This document shows positions 25,646 to 34,341 of a stretch of DNA of 64,000 bases, in pieces. The position numbers and the translations under genes are program-made. A model generated the notes under the pieces. It was not told the origin of the DNA. It made no database searches and worked only from the letters and a program-made list of their open reading frames with translations. Positions within the stretch are counted from its first letter, which is position 1. Every line of letters begins with the position of its first letter. The stretch is from Ferruginibacter paludis (GTDB taxonomy: Bacteria; Bacteroidota; Bacteroidia; Chitinophagales; Chitinophagaceae), in assembly GCF_030409685.1 (NCBI RefSeq), contig NZ_JAUFQJ010000004.1, positions 310,001 to 374,000 on the forward strand, written 5' to 3'.

Positions 25646-25750
25646 CTGAGCATAGCCGAAAACGTTACGTGCTGTATGTCACTGTTAATCGGTCCATAGT
25701 GTACACGCCCGATCGACACTTTGGTTCGGGGGAGTATCTAATGCGAAGGA
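25646..25750. repeat. Highly degenerate family A copy 18
   Basis: CAGCTGAGCATAGCCGAAAACGTTACG to GGGGGAGTATCTAATGCGAAGG keeps only the order of family A motifs. I rate this as a probable ancient copy. Confidence 0.4.
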
Positions 25751-25761
25751 AAAGTTTACAC

Positions 25762-26082
25762 TTACGTGGACTTGATTGTGAAAATGAAATCTTCCATTTT
25801 AATTTCAATTTTTTTACCGGCGATTAATTCTTTGGTTTTTAAGTCTGCCTGAATAACTTCCCACAGATTTGTCCCAACTACTGAAACACTATTGTAAACT
25901 AATTTGCCATTATTAATTATTAAAGAAAAGTCAAATCCGGAAGGTCGCTTATTACGAGCTGCCTGCTTAAACTGAGCGCCCCCAACACTAAACGATTTGC
26001 CTTGGGCAAGGTCTTTCTTCAACAAAATCCGGATATGCAGTAGCTCTTTCTTCCAGCAATCAGTATAGGTCTTCATATTCAT
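25762..26082 (-). CDS. Small hypothetical protein
   Basis: Unrecognised 106-residue soluble protein (start MNMKTYTDCWKKELLHIR; MKTYTD two residues on is an alternative). It is basic and helical at the N-terminus, with strands later (GFDFSLIINNGKLVYNSV, KIEIKMEDFIFTIKS). There is no signal peptide or known motif. It lies between the Mrr-like nuclease gene (272 bp away, same strand) and the divergent YozE-like gene within the A+T-rich island, so a defence-related role is possible but unsupported. Confidence 0.5.
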   Translation of the reverse strand: MNMKTYTDCWKKELLHIRILLKKDLAQGKSFSVGGAQFKQAARNKRPSGFDFSLIINNGKLVYNSVSVVGTNLWEVIQADLKTKELIAGKKIEIKMEDFIFTIKST

Positions 26083-26420
26083 GATGCAGTATGTTTTAAA
26101 ATTCCAGAACGGCTAAAACAAAGCTTGGAATGAAAAGTGTGAGAGGCATTTTTCTAGATACTAATATAGCATTTTTGATTGTTTTTTAAGATCGCTAATT
26201 AATATTATTGTTAATAAAATTTTCCAGAATTATTTTATAGCAGTGACATTTTAATTTGAAAATTTTATACCTTCAACTTGGCTTCGCAGAAGCCTGCCGC
26301 CCACCGCCGCAAAGTTGTATCAGCACTGCATTGAATTTTATTTGAAAACACTTTTTCTCACATCTGAGAAATGGTTGGTGGGCGACATTTTTCTTGTGGG
26401 GACCTAAAAGTATATTTCAA
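26083..26420. other. Intergenic region with a hairpin and an inverted CGCCCACC pair
   Basis: GGCTTCGCAGAAGCC (26280-26294) is a perfect 6-bp stem hairpin. CGCCCACC near 26299 is answered by GGTGGGCG near 26378, enclosing about 70 bp ahead of the next gene. This may be a small mobile or regulatory element. The remainder is A+T-rich promoter sequence for two divergent genes. Confidence 0.45.
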
Positions 26421-27146
26421 ATGAAACATTCGAAACACACCATCGCTTATATTAAGCGCCAAGCAAAAAATTTCAAGAAGCAGCAAGCAATCAGCCATAC
26501 TCAGGCTTTGGATTTGATTTCTAAGAAACATGGCTATTCAAATTGGAAGCATTGTCACAAGATGCTTAGTCAAAATCCACCCCTTGAGGTTAAAGTCGTA
26601 ACCAACTTATTCCACGTACCCTTCACAGACTGGTTAAAAAAGCACAAGAATAGAAACTCTCCACTTGGAGATTTGGCAACAGATATGCTTCGCGATAAAG
26701 AATGGCCTTCTCATAATTCGTTCCAAGATTACCAAGACTATTTGCATTTTAAAAACGCTTCGATTGGGGCAACAGCAGCTTTAAAAATGGCGTGGAGAAC
26801 ATATATTGCTTATTTGAAAAAAAAGAATTGCCCAGTTTCACGTAAATCGATAGTAGCAAAGCCTTCAATTAAAAATCACGATCTGCGAAAGATTGTAGTT
26901 GTTAGAAAAATAACTCCACTCCACTATGCGGAGAGAACCGTTGAAAAATTTGTTCCCGGAGATAAAGCGTGGATATCATGGGATGGGCGAAAGGCTTACC
27001 CGGTAACAATTACTAAAGTTGATGAAAGACATTATACATTTAAAATAGAGCGTCCTTTAAAGAATGCAGGTTCCGAACATTTTTTATTTTTGGATGAGGT
27101 ACGAAGCACTCCAGAGTTGGCATGTATTAATTTTGTCACATCATAA
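26421..27146 (+). CDS. Protein with N-terminal helical domain and YozE-SAM-like domain
   Basis: 241 residues from ATG 26421 (MKHSKHTIAYIKRQAKNF); a GTG-type extension to 26394 is less likely. Residues about 8-50 (IKRQAKNFKKQQAISHTQAL, then YSNWKHCHKML) resemble the helical N-terminal module seen in glyoxalase-superfamily-like and plasmid proteins. Residues about 66-135 (FTDWLKKHKNRNSPLGDLAT, then WPSHNSFQDYQDYL, then ALKMAWRTYIAYL) match the YozE SAM-like fold. The C-terminal 70 residues look like a small beta domain (PGDKAWISWDGRKAYPVTIT). Function unknown. A strong terminator follows at 27154. Confidence 0.65.
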   Translation: MKHSKHTIAYIKRQAKNFKKQQAISHTQALDLISKKHGYSNWKHCHKMLSQNPPLEVKVVTNLFHVPFTDWLKKHKNRNSPLGDLATDMLRDKEWPSHNSFQDYQDYLHFKNASIGATAALKMAWRTYIAYLKKKNCPVSRKSIVAKPSIKNHDLRKIVVVRKITPLHYAERTVEKFVPGDKAWISWDGRKAYPVTITKVDERHYTFKIERPLKNAGSEHFLFLDEVRSTPELACINFVTS

Positions 27147-27153
27147 ATTCGAT

Positions 27154-27186
27154 AAAGCACCCTCTACGAATAATAGAGGGTGCTTT
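27154..27186 (+). terminator. Strong rho-independent-type terminator
   Basis: 12-bp perfect stem AAAGCACCCTCT/AGAGGGTGCTTT with a 9-base loop, 7 bp after the stop of the YozE-like gene. A short T/A-rich tail follows. Confidence 0.8.
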
Positions 27187-27216
27187 ATAAATATTTATTC
27201 TTCAAGTGTTTCAGTC

Positions 27217-27364
27217 TGCGCCAACGCAGACTCACTTCAGTAAGCCCCTTGCGGCATTATATTGTTACCTCTTTCTCGTCTGGCACAAGGATAGCCAATG
27301 ACCCTTCCCTGCCCAAAACCCATGGGTCAACGCAGACTTCACATTTTTAGAACGCTCGCGCCAA
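27217..27364. repeat. Family B, rearranged right part (copy 5)
   Basis: GCGCCAACGCAGACTCACTTCAG, then CTGGCACAAGGATAGCCAATG, then GTCAACGCAGACTTCAC and AACGCTCGCGCC. Two right ends and one inner arm are present; the left hairpin is missing. Confidence 0.75.
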
Positions 27365-27392
27365 GTGAGAGAGGAGGAGACGTTGCTGCGCA
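27365..27392. repeat. Family A, right end only (copy 19)
   Basis: GAGAGGAGGAGACGTTGCTG, then CGCAAGGAA. The rightmost family A sequence in the window, 67 bp from the hsdR stop. Confidence 0.65.
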
Positions 27393-27458
27393 AGGAACTT
27401 AAGTCACAACAGCGTTATATATTTACAGCAAGGCATGCTAAAGCCAACTTGGAGTAAA

Positions 27459-30400
27459 TTATGATTCGGCAGCTATGGAAATCATATCATTTTCAGGATA
27501 TGGTTTGATCTGCGTTCTTTCAAAATCATCACATAACTGGTTAACAATATCCTGTGTTTCTCTTATAAAAAACTCTCCTAAATCTTTATTCCTTCTAACA
27601 AACTTGCGGTAAATTTTTGCAAAATCTTCGTAGATTTCTTCTTCATCAAATGCAGAACCATCATCTTGCATTTTGGCTATTACTCTTATCCCTGCTTCAT
27701 CTGCTTTTACATACTCAAAGAACTTTTCAATCTTGGCTTCAAAGTCTTTTATCAGTTCCTCAATGGCTTCTTCTTCCTGATTACGTTTTGCAATGACTTT
27801 TAGAATATCAAATTTGTACTGCCTATCACCTGAGCCATTTGAGCCACCATTTACCGCAGGTTTGCCTTTCACTTTGTCTTTGTATTCTGCCGGGGCTACA
27901 ATTCCAATCTTGTTATCAAAGTAAATTTCAACATCATCTATAATTTCATCTTGCTTGTTGATGTTATTATATTCATTGTTGAACCTCCGCCAGAACTGTA
28001 AAAAATAATCTTCACTAAATCTTTCTTCTAATTCAATTACAAACTCAATCAGGTTTAGAATATTGAAATACTTGTTAATTGCAGTTTTTAATGCTTTAGC
28101 TTCCTTCTTTTTATTGTTTATGAAATCAGCAAAGCCATTTTCAATTTCCAGTATTGCAGAAATATCCAACTGCTTTTTTTCGTACTTCACAAACTTGTCA
28201 AAGAAGGCTGTGTAAATATCACATTGCTTTAATTCATTATAGTATATCTCCAATTTTGCTTCATCACCCAAAGGGTCAAAATCACTTACTACTACATTGC
28301 TGAAATGCTCAAAGGCTGCCTTTATGTTTTTTACATTCACATTCTTGTAAGAGAAATCTATAATCTTACAATCATTTTTATACTTGGTAGTTCTGTTTAC
28401 TCTTGAAATGGTTTGAATTGCATTTATTCCGCTAACTTCTTTATCAAGGAATAAGGTTTGTAACTTGGGTTCATCAAAACCAGTTTGCAGTTTATCTACA
28501 ACGATTATTAAACCATTCTTTTTGATGGCGAAATTCTGCAATACCTTTTCTTCGGATAGCCCTGCATTTAATGAAGTCGCATTTTGCTGGTCTTGTCCAT
28601 CTGAACTGTAAACAATATAAATCGGTGCATCTTTAAACCTTTCGTATTTTTTCTGCTTTACAATTTCCGCAAAGTATTTATCAATGAATTTCTTGTATTT
28701 GATTGCTGCTTTAATTGAGGAAACAGCAAGCATTGCTTTGGCTGTGCCTCTTATCGTATGGTAAACTGTGGTTACTAACCTTTCTACAACAAATTTTGAA
28801 ATAGCCTCTATTCTGTCAGGATTCTGGTAGATTTTCTTTTTTCTGATTGCATATTTTTTACCCTGTGCATCTATTCCCCTATCTGTATCATCAGGAATTT
28901 CTTCATAGCCAGTATCACCTTCAAAGCCTTCTAATTCGTTGTCAGGAATTTCAAAAAACATTTTAGCAGACACCGGAACAATGCCTTTTATCGGATTAAG
29001 AATGTAGCCATCTTCAATGGCTTCCCTCATCGTGTAACTATCAAAGGGAACCCAAATTTTTTCTGCCTCAGCATACTTGTTGAACTCTCCAAACCTTGCT
29101 AAAGTGTGGTCGCTTGGGGTAGCGGTGAAACCAATAATCAGATTTTTCTTTTGCTGTTGTTTTTTGTAGTCCTTACTGTTATCAAAGCTGGCTTGCAATT
29201 CATCAAACAGCGATACCATTTCTTCATGCTGTGTTCCGCTATTACTACGGTGTATTTCGTCTATTAAGAAGGCAATCCGCAAAGATGCCAACTTCATTAC
29301 AATATCAGGGGCTAATACATCTTTTACAGAGGCAAACTTTTGCAAATTCACAACTACAATCCTTGTATCACTTTTTAAAGCATCAGTAAAAGTCTTTTGG
29401 TTGTAAGCCTCCATGAACATACTTTTCTGTATGTTCAAATTGTGCATTTTGGTATCAAGCTGGTCTCTTAATTGTACCCTGTCCACAACCAACATTACTT
29501 TATCATAGACATATTCACCGTCTTTGCGAAGGTCTTTGAGTTGCAAGGCAGTCCAACCGATAATATTACTTTTCCCAAACCCTGCTGCATACTGCAAAAG
29601 CAATGAGTAAACAGTTTTGTTGTTTTGATACTTCTGCCTTTTTGCAACTAATTCTTCTGCCTGTGCATCACCTAATCCCTTTGCTTTGAGTTCTGACCTT
29701 AGTTTATTAATGAAATAGTCTGGCTCTGCTTCATGCTCTAAAAACTCATTTATTTTGCTCATTACTTTATCAGCACCAAACTTTTGTTTTGGTCGTGGGC
29801 TGATAAGCCTACCATCATTGTGTTTGTATTCTTTGCCCTTACTATTTTCTTTTTTGATTAACTCCCGTTCAATAAAATTGTAATAGAGTATTTCTTTCTC
29901 TACCATCTTTTTATCGTAAAGGGTTTTAAATACTTCTTCAAAGCGTTCAGTTTTTGAACCTGATTTATTCCGCAATGGGTAAGCCTTAAAGTCTTTGAAA
30001 ACTTTTTTATTATAGTTCTCAAAATCATTAGTGCCGGAACCAACTGTATTTTTTATTTCATCAAACTGGTTGCTGATGTTACGGATTACATAAGTATCGT
30101 TTATATCCGTAGATGTGATGTGAATTGCCTTTTCAAAAATCTTTAGAAACTCTTTGCGAATGGTTAGGCTTATGTCGTTACCGTCTGCTATTTCTAAATA
30201 AGCCTGTGCAGCTTGCAAATAATCTTTGGCAACTTTCTTTCTTCCGTTATCCCTGGCATTTTGGTTATTGTAATTGCTTTTAAGTTCGCTGTAGCCTAAA
30301 TAAATTCCATTGAGGAAAAAAGTTAAATCGGGTCTGAAAGAAAATAATTGCTTGCCCTCGTATTTGAATGTGTAAGGTAATTCCTGTACTACTGAAAAGA

Positions 30401-30770
30401 TGTTTTCATCAAATAGTTTGTCCTCATGGGTTTCGCTGCCGCTTGGATAAAACAAATGCAACTTTACACCTTCAAAGGTTACTGACTTATTGCTATTGAT
30501 GAAGATAGCCATGTTCATTGCTTCTTTGATACGTTGGTTCAGAAACTCCATGAACTTATCAAGCAACTCTTTTTCACTGCTAAATTTGCGTAACAGTTTC
30601 TTGTAATTATCCTTGTTGAGTGTTGTGCTGCTAATAAAATGTTTCAAGTCCTCTACAACAAAAAATTGTGAGGACACAGTATTAGCTTTTACTTCTTTGT
30701 ACTTAAGTCCGTCCTGTCTTTCGGTTAAAAAGTTGACTAAGTATTTATCTTGCAGGTCTAATTCTTTCAT
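27459..30770 (-). CDS. hsdR: Type I restriction enzyme, R (HsdR) subunit
   Basis: 1103 residues, a normal HsdR length. The N-terminal nuclease domain has RPDLTFFLNG (Asp148) and SELK (162-165), the PD-ExK pattern. The superfamily 2 translocase motor follows: Walker A GFGKS (397-401), DEIH (504-507), GFTATPS (547-553) and QTISRVNRT, motif VI. The C-terminal part is helical and charged, as expected for docking to the methylase complex. The complex cleaves unmodified DNA after ATP-driven translocation. The start codon overlaps the hsdS stop in ATGA (30767-30770), so the genes are translationally coupled in the order hsdM-hsdS-hsdR. All motifs are intact. Confidence 0.96.
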   Translation of the reverse strand: MKELDLQDKYLVNFLTERQDGLKYKEVKANTVSSQFFVVEDLKHFISSTTLNKDNYKKLLRKFSSEKELLDKFMEFLNQRIKEAMNMAIFINSNKSVTFEGVKLHLFYPSGSETHEDKLFDENIFSVVQELPYTFKYEGKQLFSFRPDLTFFLNGIYLGYSELKSNYNNQNARDNGRKKVAKDYLQAAQAYLEIADGNDISLTIRKEFLKIFEKAIHITSTDINDTYVIRNISNQFDEIKNTVGSGTNDFENYNKKVFKDFKAYPLRNKSGSKTERFEEVFKTLYDKKMVEKEILYYNFIERELIKKENSKGKEYKHNDGRLISPRPKQKFGADKVMSKINEFLEHEAEPDYFINKLRSELKAKGLGDAQAEELVAKRQKYQNNKTVYSLLLQYAAGFGKSNIIGWTALQLKDLRKDGEYVYDKVMLVVDRVQLRDQLDTKMHNLNIQKSMFMEAYNQKTFTDALKSDTRIVVVNLQKFASVKDVLAPDIVMKLASLRIAFLIDEIHRSNSGTQHEEMVSLFDELQASFDNSKDYKKQQQKKNLIIGFTATPSDHTLARFGEFNKYAEAEKIWVPFDSYTMREAIEDGYILNPIKGIVPVSAKMFFEIPDNELEGFEGDTGYEEIPDDTDRGIDAQGKKYAIRKKKIYQNPDRIEAISKFVVERLVTTVYHTIRGTAKAMLAVSSIKAAIKYKKFIDKYFAEIVKQKKYERFKDAPIYIVYSSDGQDQQNATSLNAGLSEEKVLQNFAIKKNGLIIVVDKLQTGFDEPKLQTLFLDKEVSGINAIQTISRVNRTTKYKNDCKIIDFSYKNVNVKNIKAAFEHFSNVVVSDFDPLGDEAKLEIYYNELKQCDIYTAFFDKFVKYEKKQLDISAILEIENGFADFINNKKKEAKALKTAINKYFNILNLIEFVIELEERFSEDYFLQFWRRFNNEYNNINKQDEIIDDVEIYFDNKIGIVAPAEYKDKVKGKPAVNGGSNGSGDRQYKFDILKVIAKRNQEEEAIEELIKDFEAKIEKFFEYVKADEAGIRVIAKMQDDGSAFDEEEIYEDFAKIYRKFVRRNKDLGEFFIRETQDIVNQLCDDFERTQIKPYPENDMISIAAES

Positions 30771-32092
30771 GTTCCAGTTACTTTTAGTTTACCTGTTGCC
30801 ACATCATTAATGAGCGATTTACGAAGTTCTTTAAGCCCTTCTATTTGCCTCGCAATGTTCATAGTTATTTTATCAATCATTTGGGTTTTGGTATCTAAAT
30901 AGCTTGCTATTTTAATTTGTTCTTCTTGTGAAGGAGGGAACACAATTGTTAAATTATAAAACGTATTCAATCCTAATATTTTCCTTGTGGTACCAGTAGC
31001 AGACTTACTAAAATATTCTTGTACAAAATCATTATTGAAGAGGTACTTTTTGAAATTTAAGTGTATTTCTTTTTTAAACTTTAGCCTTAAAATATGATAA
31101 CTATAAAGTGTATTTTTTAAGTCTTCCATTACAACGGCTGATACACCAATATCCTCAATAGTTTCAGAACTTGGAGTAAATAATACATCTCCTTTCTTTA
31201 ACTTTTTATATTGTTGCTGAAGTTTATTAGCGCTCACAACCATATAGTTTTCATCATTCCAAATTTCCTTATTAGCATTACCATATACATCTGTATAATT
31301 CACCAATCTTACTAGCACTTCATCTCCTTCTATTTTCTTATTTACACTACTTGTTTCAATATCACCCAATGCCTTCAATCTTTCTACAATCCAATGTTCT
31401 GGTATTTTACCTATGCATTCAATACCACTTTCTTTTAATGGAATATCTTTTTGCAAACCTTTACGAACTATATTATTGATTAGCTTTCTACTTAACTCTT
31501 TGTAATGTGAAATTTTGACTTCTAACAACGAAATTTTCCTGTCAATTGCAGTGCTTTTTTTATTTAGGTAAACAGCAATTGAATTTTGTTCTTGAATTGG
31601 TGGAACTGGTGAAAGAATTTGAAAAAAGTCTTTGGGATATAATCTTAGTCTTGAGGATACTATACCTTTAGAATATCTTGTCATTTCCATTATTGAATTA
31701 GGAATACGAAATAAATATTCAAAATACTCAGGATTATAATCAACACCTTTTACATTCCGGTAAACATTGTAAGCAGGGCTGCAAATACCATAATACTTTG
31801 ATGTTCCTAAAGCCCCCATCCATGCCCACATTGTGTTAATTATTAAATCACCTTTTTTGCAAATTTTGTAGCCCTCCATTGTCTCCGCAAAAAACATATT
31901 TACGTTCTTCTCACTTCTTAGTGTAACACCAGTAATGTGCGAAACTGTAAGCAATGTTTCTTCTCCTGATTTAGACAATTGAGATACTTCGTAAAAAATA
32001 TTTTTATTTCGTTTTACTTCCCAGTGCAGCGGCAATGCACCGAACCATGCAACACCTAAATCTTTATATTTATCGTATGCTGTTAAATTCAT
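30767..32092 (-). CDS. hsdS: Type I restriction-modification specificity (HsdS) subunit
   Basis: 441 residues built from two half-subunits. Each half starts with the same kind of target-recognition domain: VAWFGALPLHWEVKRNK (about 14-30) and IECIGKIPEHWIVERLK (about 224-240). Each half ends with a conserved coiled-coil helix, after IQEQNSIAVYLNKKSTAID (about 166-184) and after EEQIKIASYLDTKTQMID near the C-terminus. HsdS selects the bipartite DNA site for both methylation and cleavage. The start overlaps the hsdM stop by 4 bases and its stop overlaps the hsdR start. The target sequence cannot be predicted by eye. Confidence 0.95.
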   Translation of the reverse strand: MNLTAYDKYKDLGVAWFGALPLHWEVKRNKNIFYEVSQLSKSGEETLLTVSHITGVTLRSEKNVNMFFAETMEGYKICKKGDLIINTMWAWMGALGTSKYYGICSPAYNVYRNVKGVDYNPEYFEYLFRIPNSIMEMTRYSKGIVSSRLRLYPKDFFQILSPVPPIQEQNSIAVYLNKKSTAIDRKISLLEVKISHYKELSRKLINNIVRKGLQKDIPLKESGIECIGKIPEHWIVERLKALGDIETSSVNKKIEGDEVLVRLVNYTDVYGNANKEIWNDENYMVVSANKLQQQYKKLKKGDVLFTPSSETIEDIGVSAVVMEDLKNTLYSYHILRLKFKKEIHLNFKKYLFNNDFVQEYFSKSATGTTRKILGLNTFYNLTIVFPPSQEEQIKIASYLDTKTQMIDKITMNIARQIEGLKELRKSLINDVATGKLKVTGT

Positions 32093-34173
32093 AGTGCTAA
32101 ATCGTTTTCAAGAGTGGCTAGTTCCAATTCAAGTTTTTCTAAACCCTTAACAATTGTATCTACATCCCTTTGGATTTCGGGTTTAAAGAAAATTTTATTG
32201 AAATTGACTTCTGCACCAATTACATTTTCTAAATATTTAAAAGGTTTGGTAATAAACTTTGCCATAAATTCATCAATCCGCTTTTGGTTTTCTGTTTCAT
32301 CAGGAGAGTAAGCAATTATTTCATTATCCTTTTGATAATCTGCAGTAAGCTCTGCCGTTAATTCTATGTATGCTTCTTGCTTGGCTGTTGCCTTTTTGTA
32401 TGAACTTTTAAGCACTATTTTACCACAGCCTAATTCTTTTTGCTTGCCTTTAATTTCTTCGATCAAAGTATCTCTATCACTATCATACCAATATGTTGCT
32501 TTGGTGGTGTGTACTCTCAGATTGCCCTCTTTGTAATCTAATGCTGCGATAGTTGGGTTAATATATTTTTCGTAGTAGTCCTGTAACGATGTATACTTTA
32601 AATCACCTTGGTTTACAAATTTCAGTATTGTTACTTCTTTAAATTCAGTTGTGCCTTCGTCGTTTGTTTGCACAATTTTAACTGGCTCTAACTTTACCGA
32701 CTTTACCCTAACTTCTTCCCCTTCTTTATTTGTTTTTACCGGCAGTAAGCTTTCATAGGTTTTTCCATTTTCATCAATATTTGTAAGCATTATTGATTGC
32801 TTATTATAATAGAAATTCCATTTGTCAAACACTCTTGCAAATTCGGTATCCCTAAAATCTGCCAATGCTTTTACAATAACAGCCCTATTTTCGAGTTCCA
32901 TGTATTTGCGTTTCTTACCTCTATTCTTTTTTAGTTGTTTATAAAATTCACTTGCATTAATTATTATAATTTTGTCTTTGCGTTCAGCTGCTTTATTTTT
33001 ATTGAACACCCACAAATAAGTGTAAATACCTGTGTTGAAAAATTCATCAGTAGGCATTTGAATAATGGCTTCTACAAAATCATTATCAAAAAAATGTTTG
33101 CGTATATTGCTTTCTCCGCTGCCAGCATCACCACTAAACAATGTAGAACCATTGTGTACAACAATAGAAAGCCCATCATCTGCCAACTGTGAAATAATAT
33201 GTTGGGTAAATAGAAATTGTCCGTCTGAAACAGAAGGTAAAGCAATAAACCTTTCGGTGGTATCGTTCTCAATATCCTTTTTGTACCCTTTCCAATCAAC
33301 ACCGTAAGGTGGATTGGCAACTACAATATCAAATTTCTTTTCAATGAATGAAATATTCGTAAGCGTATTACCGTAACGAATATCAGCATCAACCCTAAAA
33401 CGGCTTTCAATTTTCGCCAATGCAAAAAGACTATCGCTCCAATCTTCACCAAAGGTTTTTGTTGGACGGTTAAAAGTTTTTTTTATTTTATCTTCTACAC
33501 CAAACAACAAATTACCGCCTCCACATGTGGGGTCGTAAATGGTAAGGAACTTACCATTATCAGCTAATTTGGAAATAATGATTTCAGAAATCAGGGAAAT
33601 AATATCATCAGGGGTGTACTGCTCTCCGGCTGTTTCTGCGGATATATCAGCCCACTTGCGTTTGATGTGTTCTTCAAGTGTAGTTATCTCTGAATTATTA
33701 AATGGCGTTAAATCAATCTCACTCCATGCTTTTACTGTATCAAACAAAATACGCTTCTTTTTCAGTTGTCCGCTCATACCTGATATATCCAAAAACTTTT
33801 CTTCTTCTGTTCCTTTATCAACCCCTAACAAATACTTAGTTTCCGGGTCAAAGGCTTTCAGGTAAGCATGAAAATCAACATCAAAAGTTTTATCATTTTT
33901 GCAAATGTCTTTAAGAGTTTTATTTTTCCTTACTACGTAATCATTGTAGCCCAATCCCAAATCTTTAAACTCCTCTATGAAGGCATCACTATCATTCTTC
34001 CCAAATTCTTTTCCCAGGTTTGTTGCTTCACGAATAAGCCTACTTTCTACCATTATCAGGGCAAAATATGGCATCATAAATTTTGGAAAATCGCTTTGTT
34101 TTATACCTGCACCAATTAGCAAATCTGCTGTGCTCCAAACTTGGCTTTCGTATTGTAAAATATTATGTGCCAT
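32089..34173 (-). CDS. hsdM: Type I DNA adenine methyltransferase (HsdM) subunit
   Basis: 694 residues. The SAM-binding motif I is DPTCGGGNLLFG (214-225) and the catalytic motif IV NPPYG (287-291), the signature of N6-adenine methyltransferases. TAGEQYTPDDI (181-191) is the typical HsdM lead-in to the catalytic domain. The C-terminal 200 residues are longer than in the E. coli type and end in a helical region (DVDTIVKGLEKLELELATLE) that likely contacts HsdS. It is the first gene of the hsd operon. The ATG is formed by the last bases of an (AAT)6 microsatellite (34172-34189), which may affect expression. Confidence 0.95.
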   Translation of the reverse strand: MAHNILQYESQVWSTADLLIGAGIKQSDFPKFMMPYFALIMVESRLIREATNLGKEFGKNDSDAFIEEFKDLGLGYNDYVVRKNKTLKDICKNDKTFDVDFHAYLKAFDPETKYLLGVDKGTEEEKFLDISGMSGQLKKKRILFDTVKAWSEIDLTPFNNSEITTLEEHIKRKWADISAETAGEQYTPDDIISLISEIIISKLADNGKFLTIYDPTCGGGNLLFGVEDKIKKTFNRPTKTFGEDWSDSLFALAKIESRFRVDADIRYGNTLTNISFIEKKFDIVVANPPYGVDWKGYKKDIENDTTERFIALPSVSDGQFLFTQHIISQLADDGLSIVVHNGSTLFSGDAGSGESNIRKHFFDNDFVEAIIQMPTDEFFNTGIYTYLWVFNKNKAAERKDKIIIINASEFYKQLKKNRGKKRKYMELENRAVIVKALADFRDTEFARVFDKWNFYYNKQSIMLTNIDENGKTYESLLPVKTNKEGEEVRVKSVKLEPVKIVQTNDEGTTEFKEVTILKFVNQGDLKYTSLQDYYEKYINPTIAALDYKEGNLRVHTTKATYWYDSDRDTLIEEIKGKQKELGCGKIVLKSSYKKATAKQEAYIELTAELTADYQKDNEIIAYSPDETENQKRIDEFMAKFITKPFKYLENVIGAEVNFNKIFFKPEIQRDVDTIVKGLEKLELELATLENDLAL

Positions 34174-34189
34174 TATTATTATTATTATT
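34172..34189 (-). repeat. (AAT)6 trinucleotide microsatellite at the hsdM start codon
   Basis: Six ATT units on the plus strand, read as (AAT)6 followed by G on the minus strand, so the hsdM ATG uses the last repeat unit. A change in unit number would alter the leader length by multiples of 3 without changing the frame. Confidence 0.85.
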
Positions 34190-34341
34190 GTTTACCTAGT
34201 TGACGCCTTCAAATTATTATTACCGGCGAAAATATGCTCAAAACATCATAATATGTAAAAAACAAACGCATTTAAGTGTATAAATCATTAGTTTTAAGAA
34301 TCAAAGTACATTTTTTGCATAAATCACACACAATTTGAATT
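34190..34341. promoter_or_regulatory. Divergent promoter region between hsdMSR and the AAA/RloB operon
   Basis: About 150 bp, A+T-rich. Toward the AAA gene I see TACATTTTTTG (34306-34316), close to the Bacteroidota -7 element TAnnTTTG. Toward hsdM there is TACTTTG on the minus strand near 34305, one base short of consensus. Both are tentative. Both operons must start here. Confidence 0.4.
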
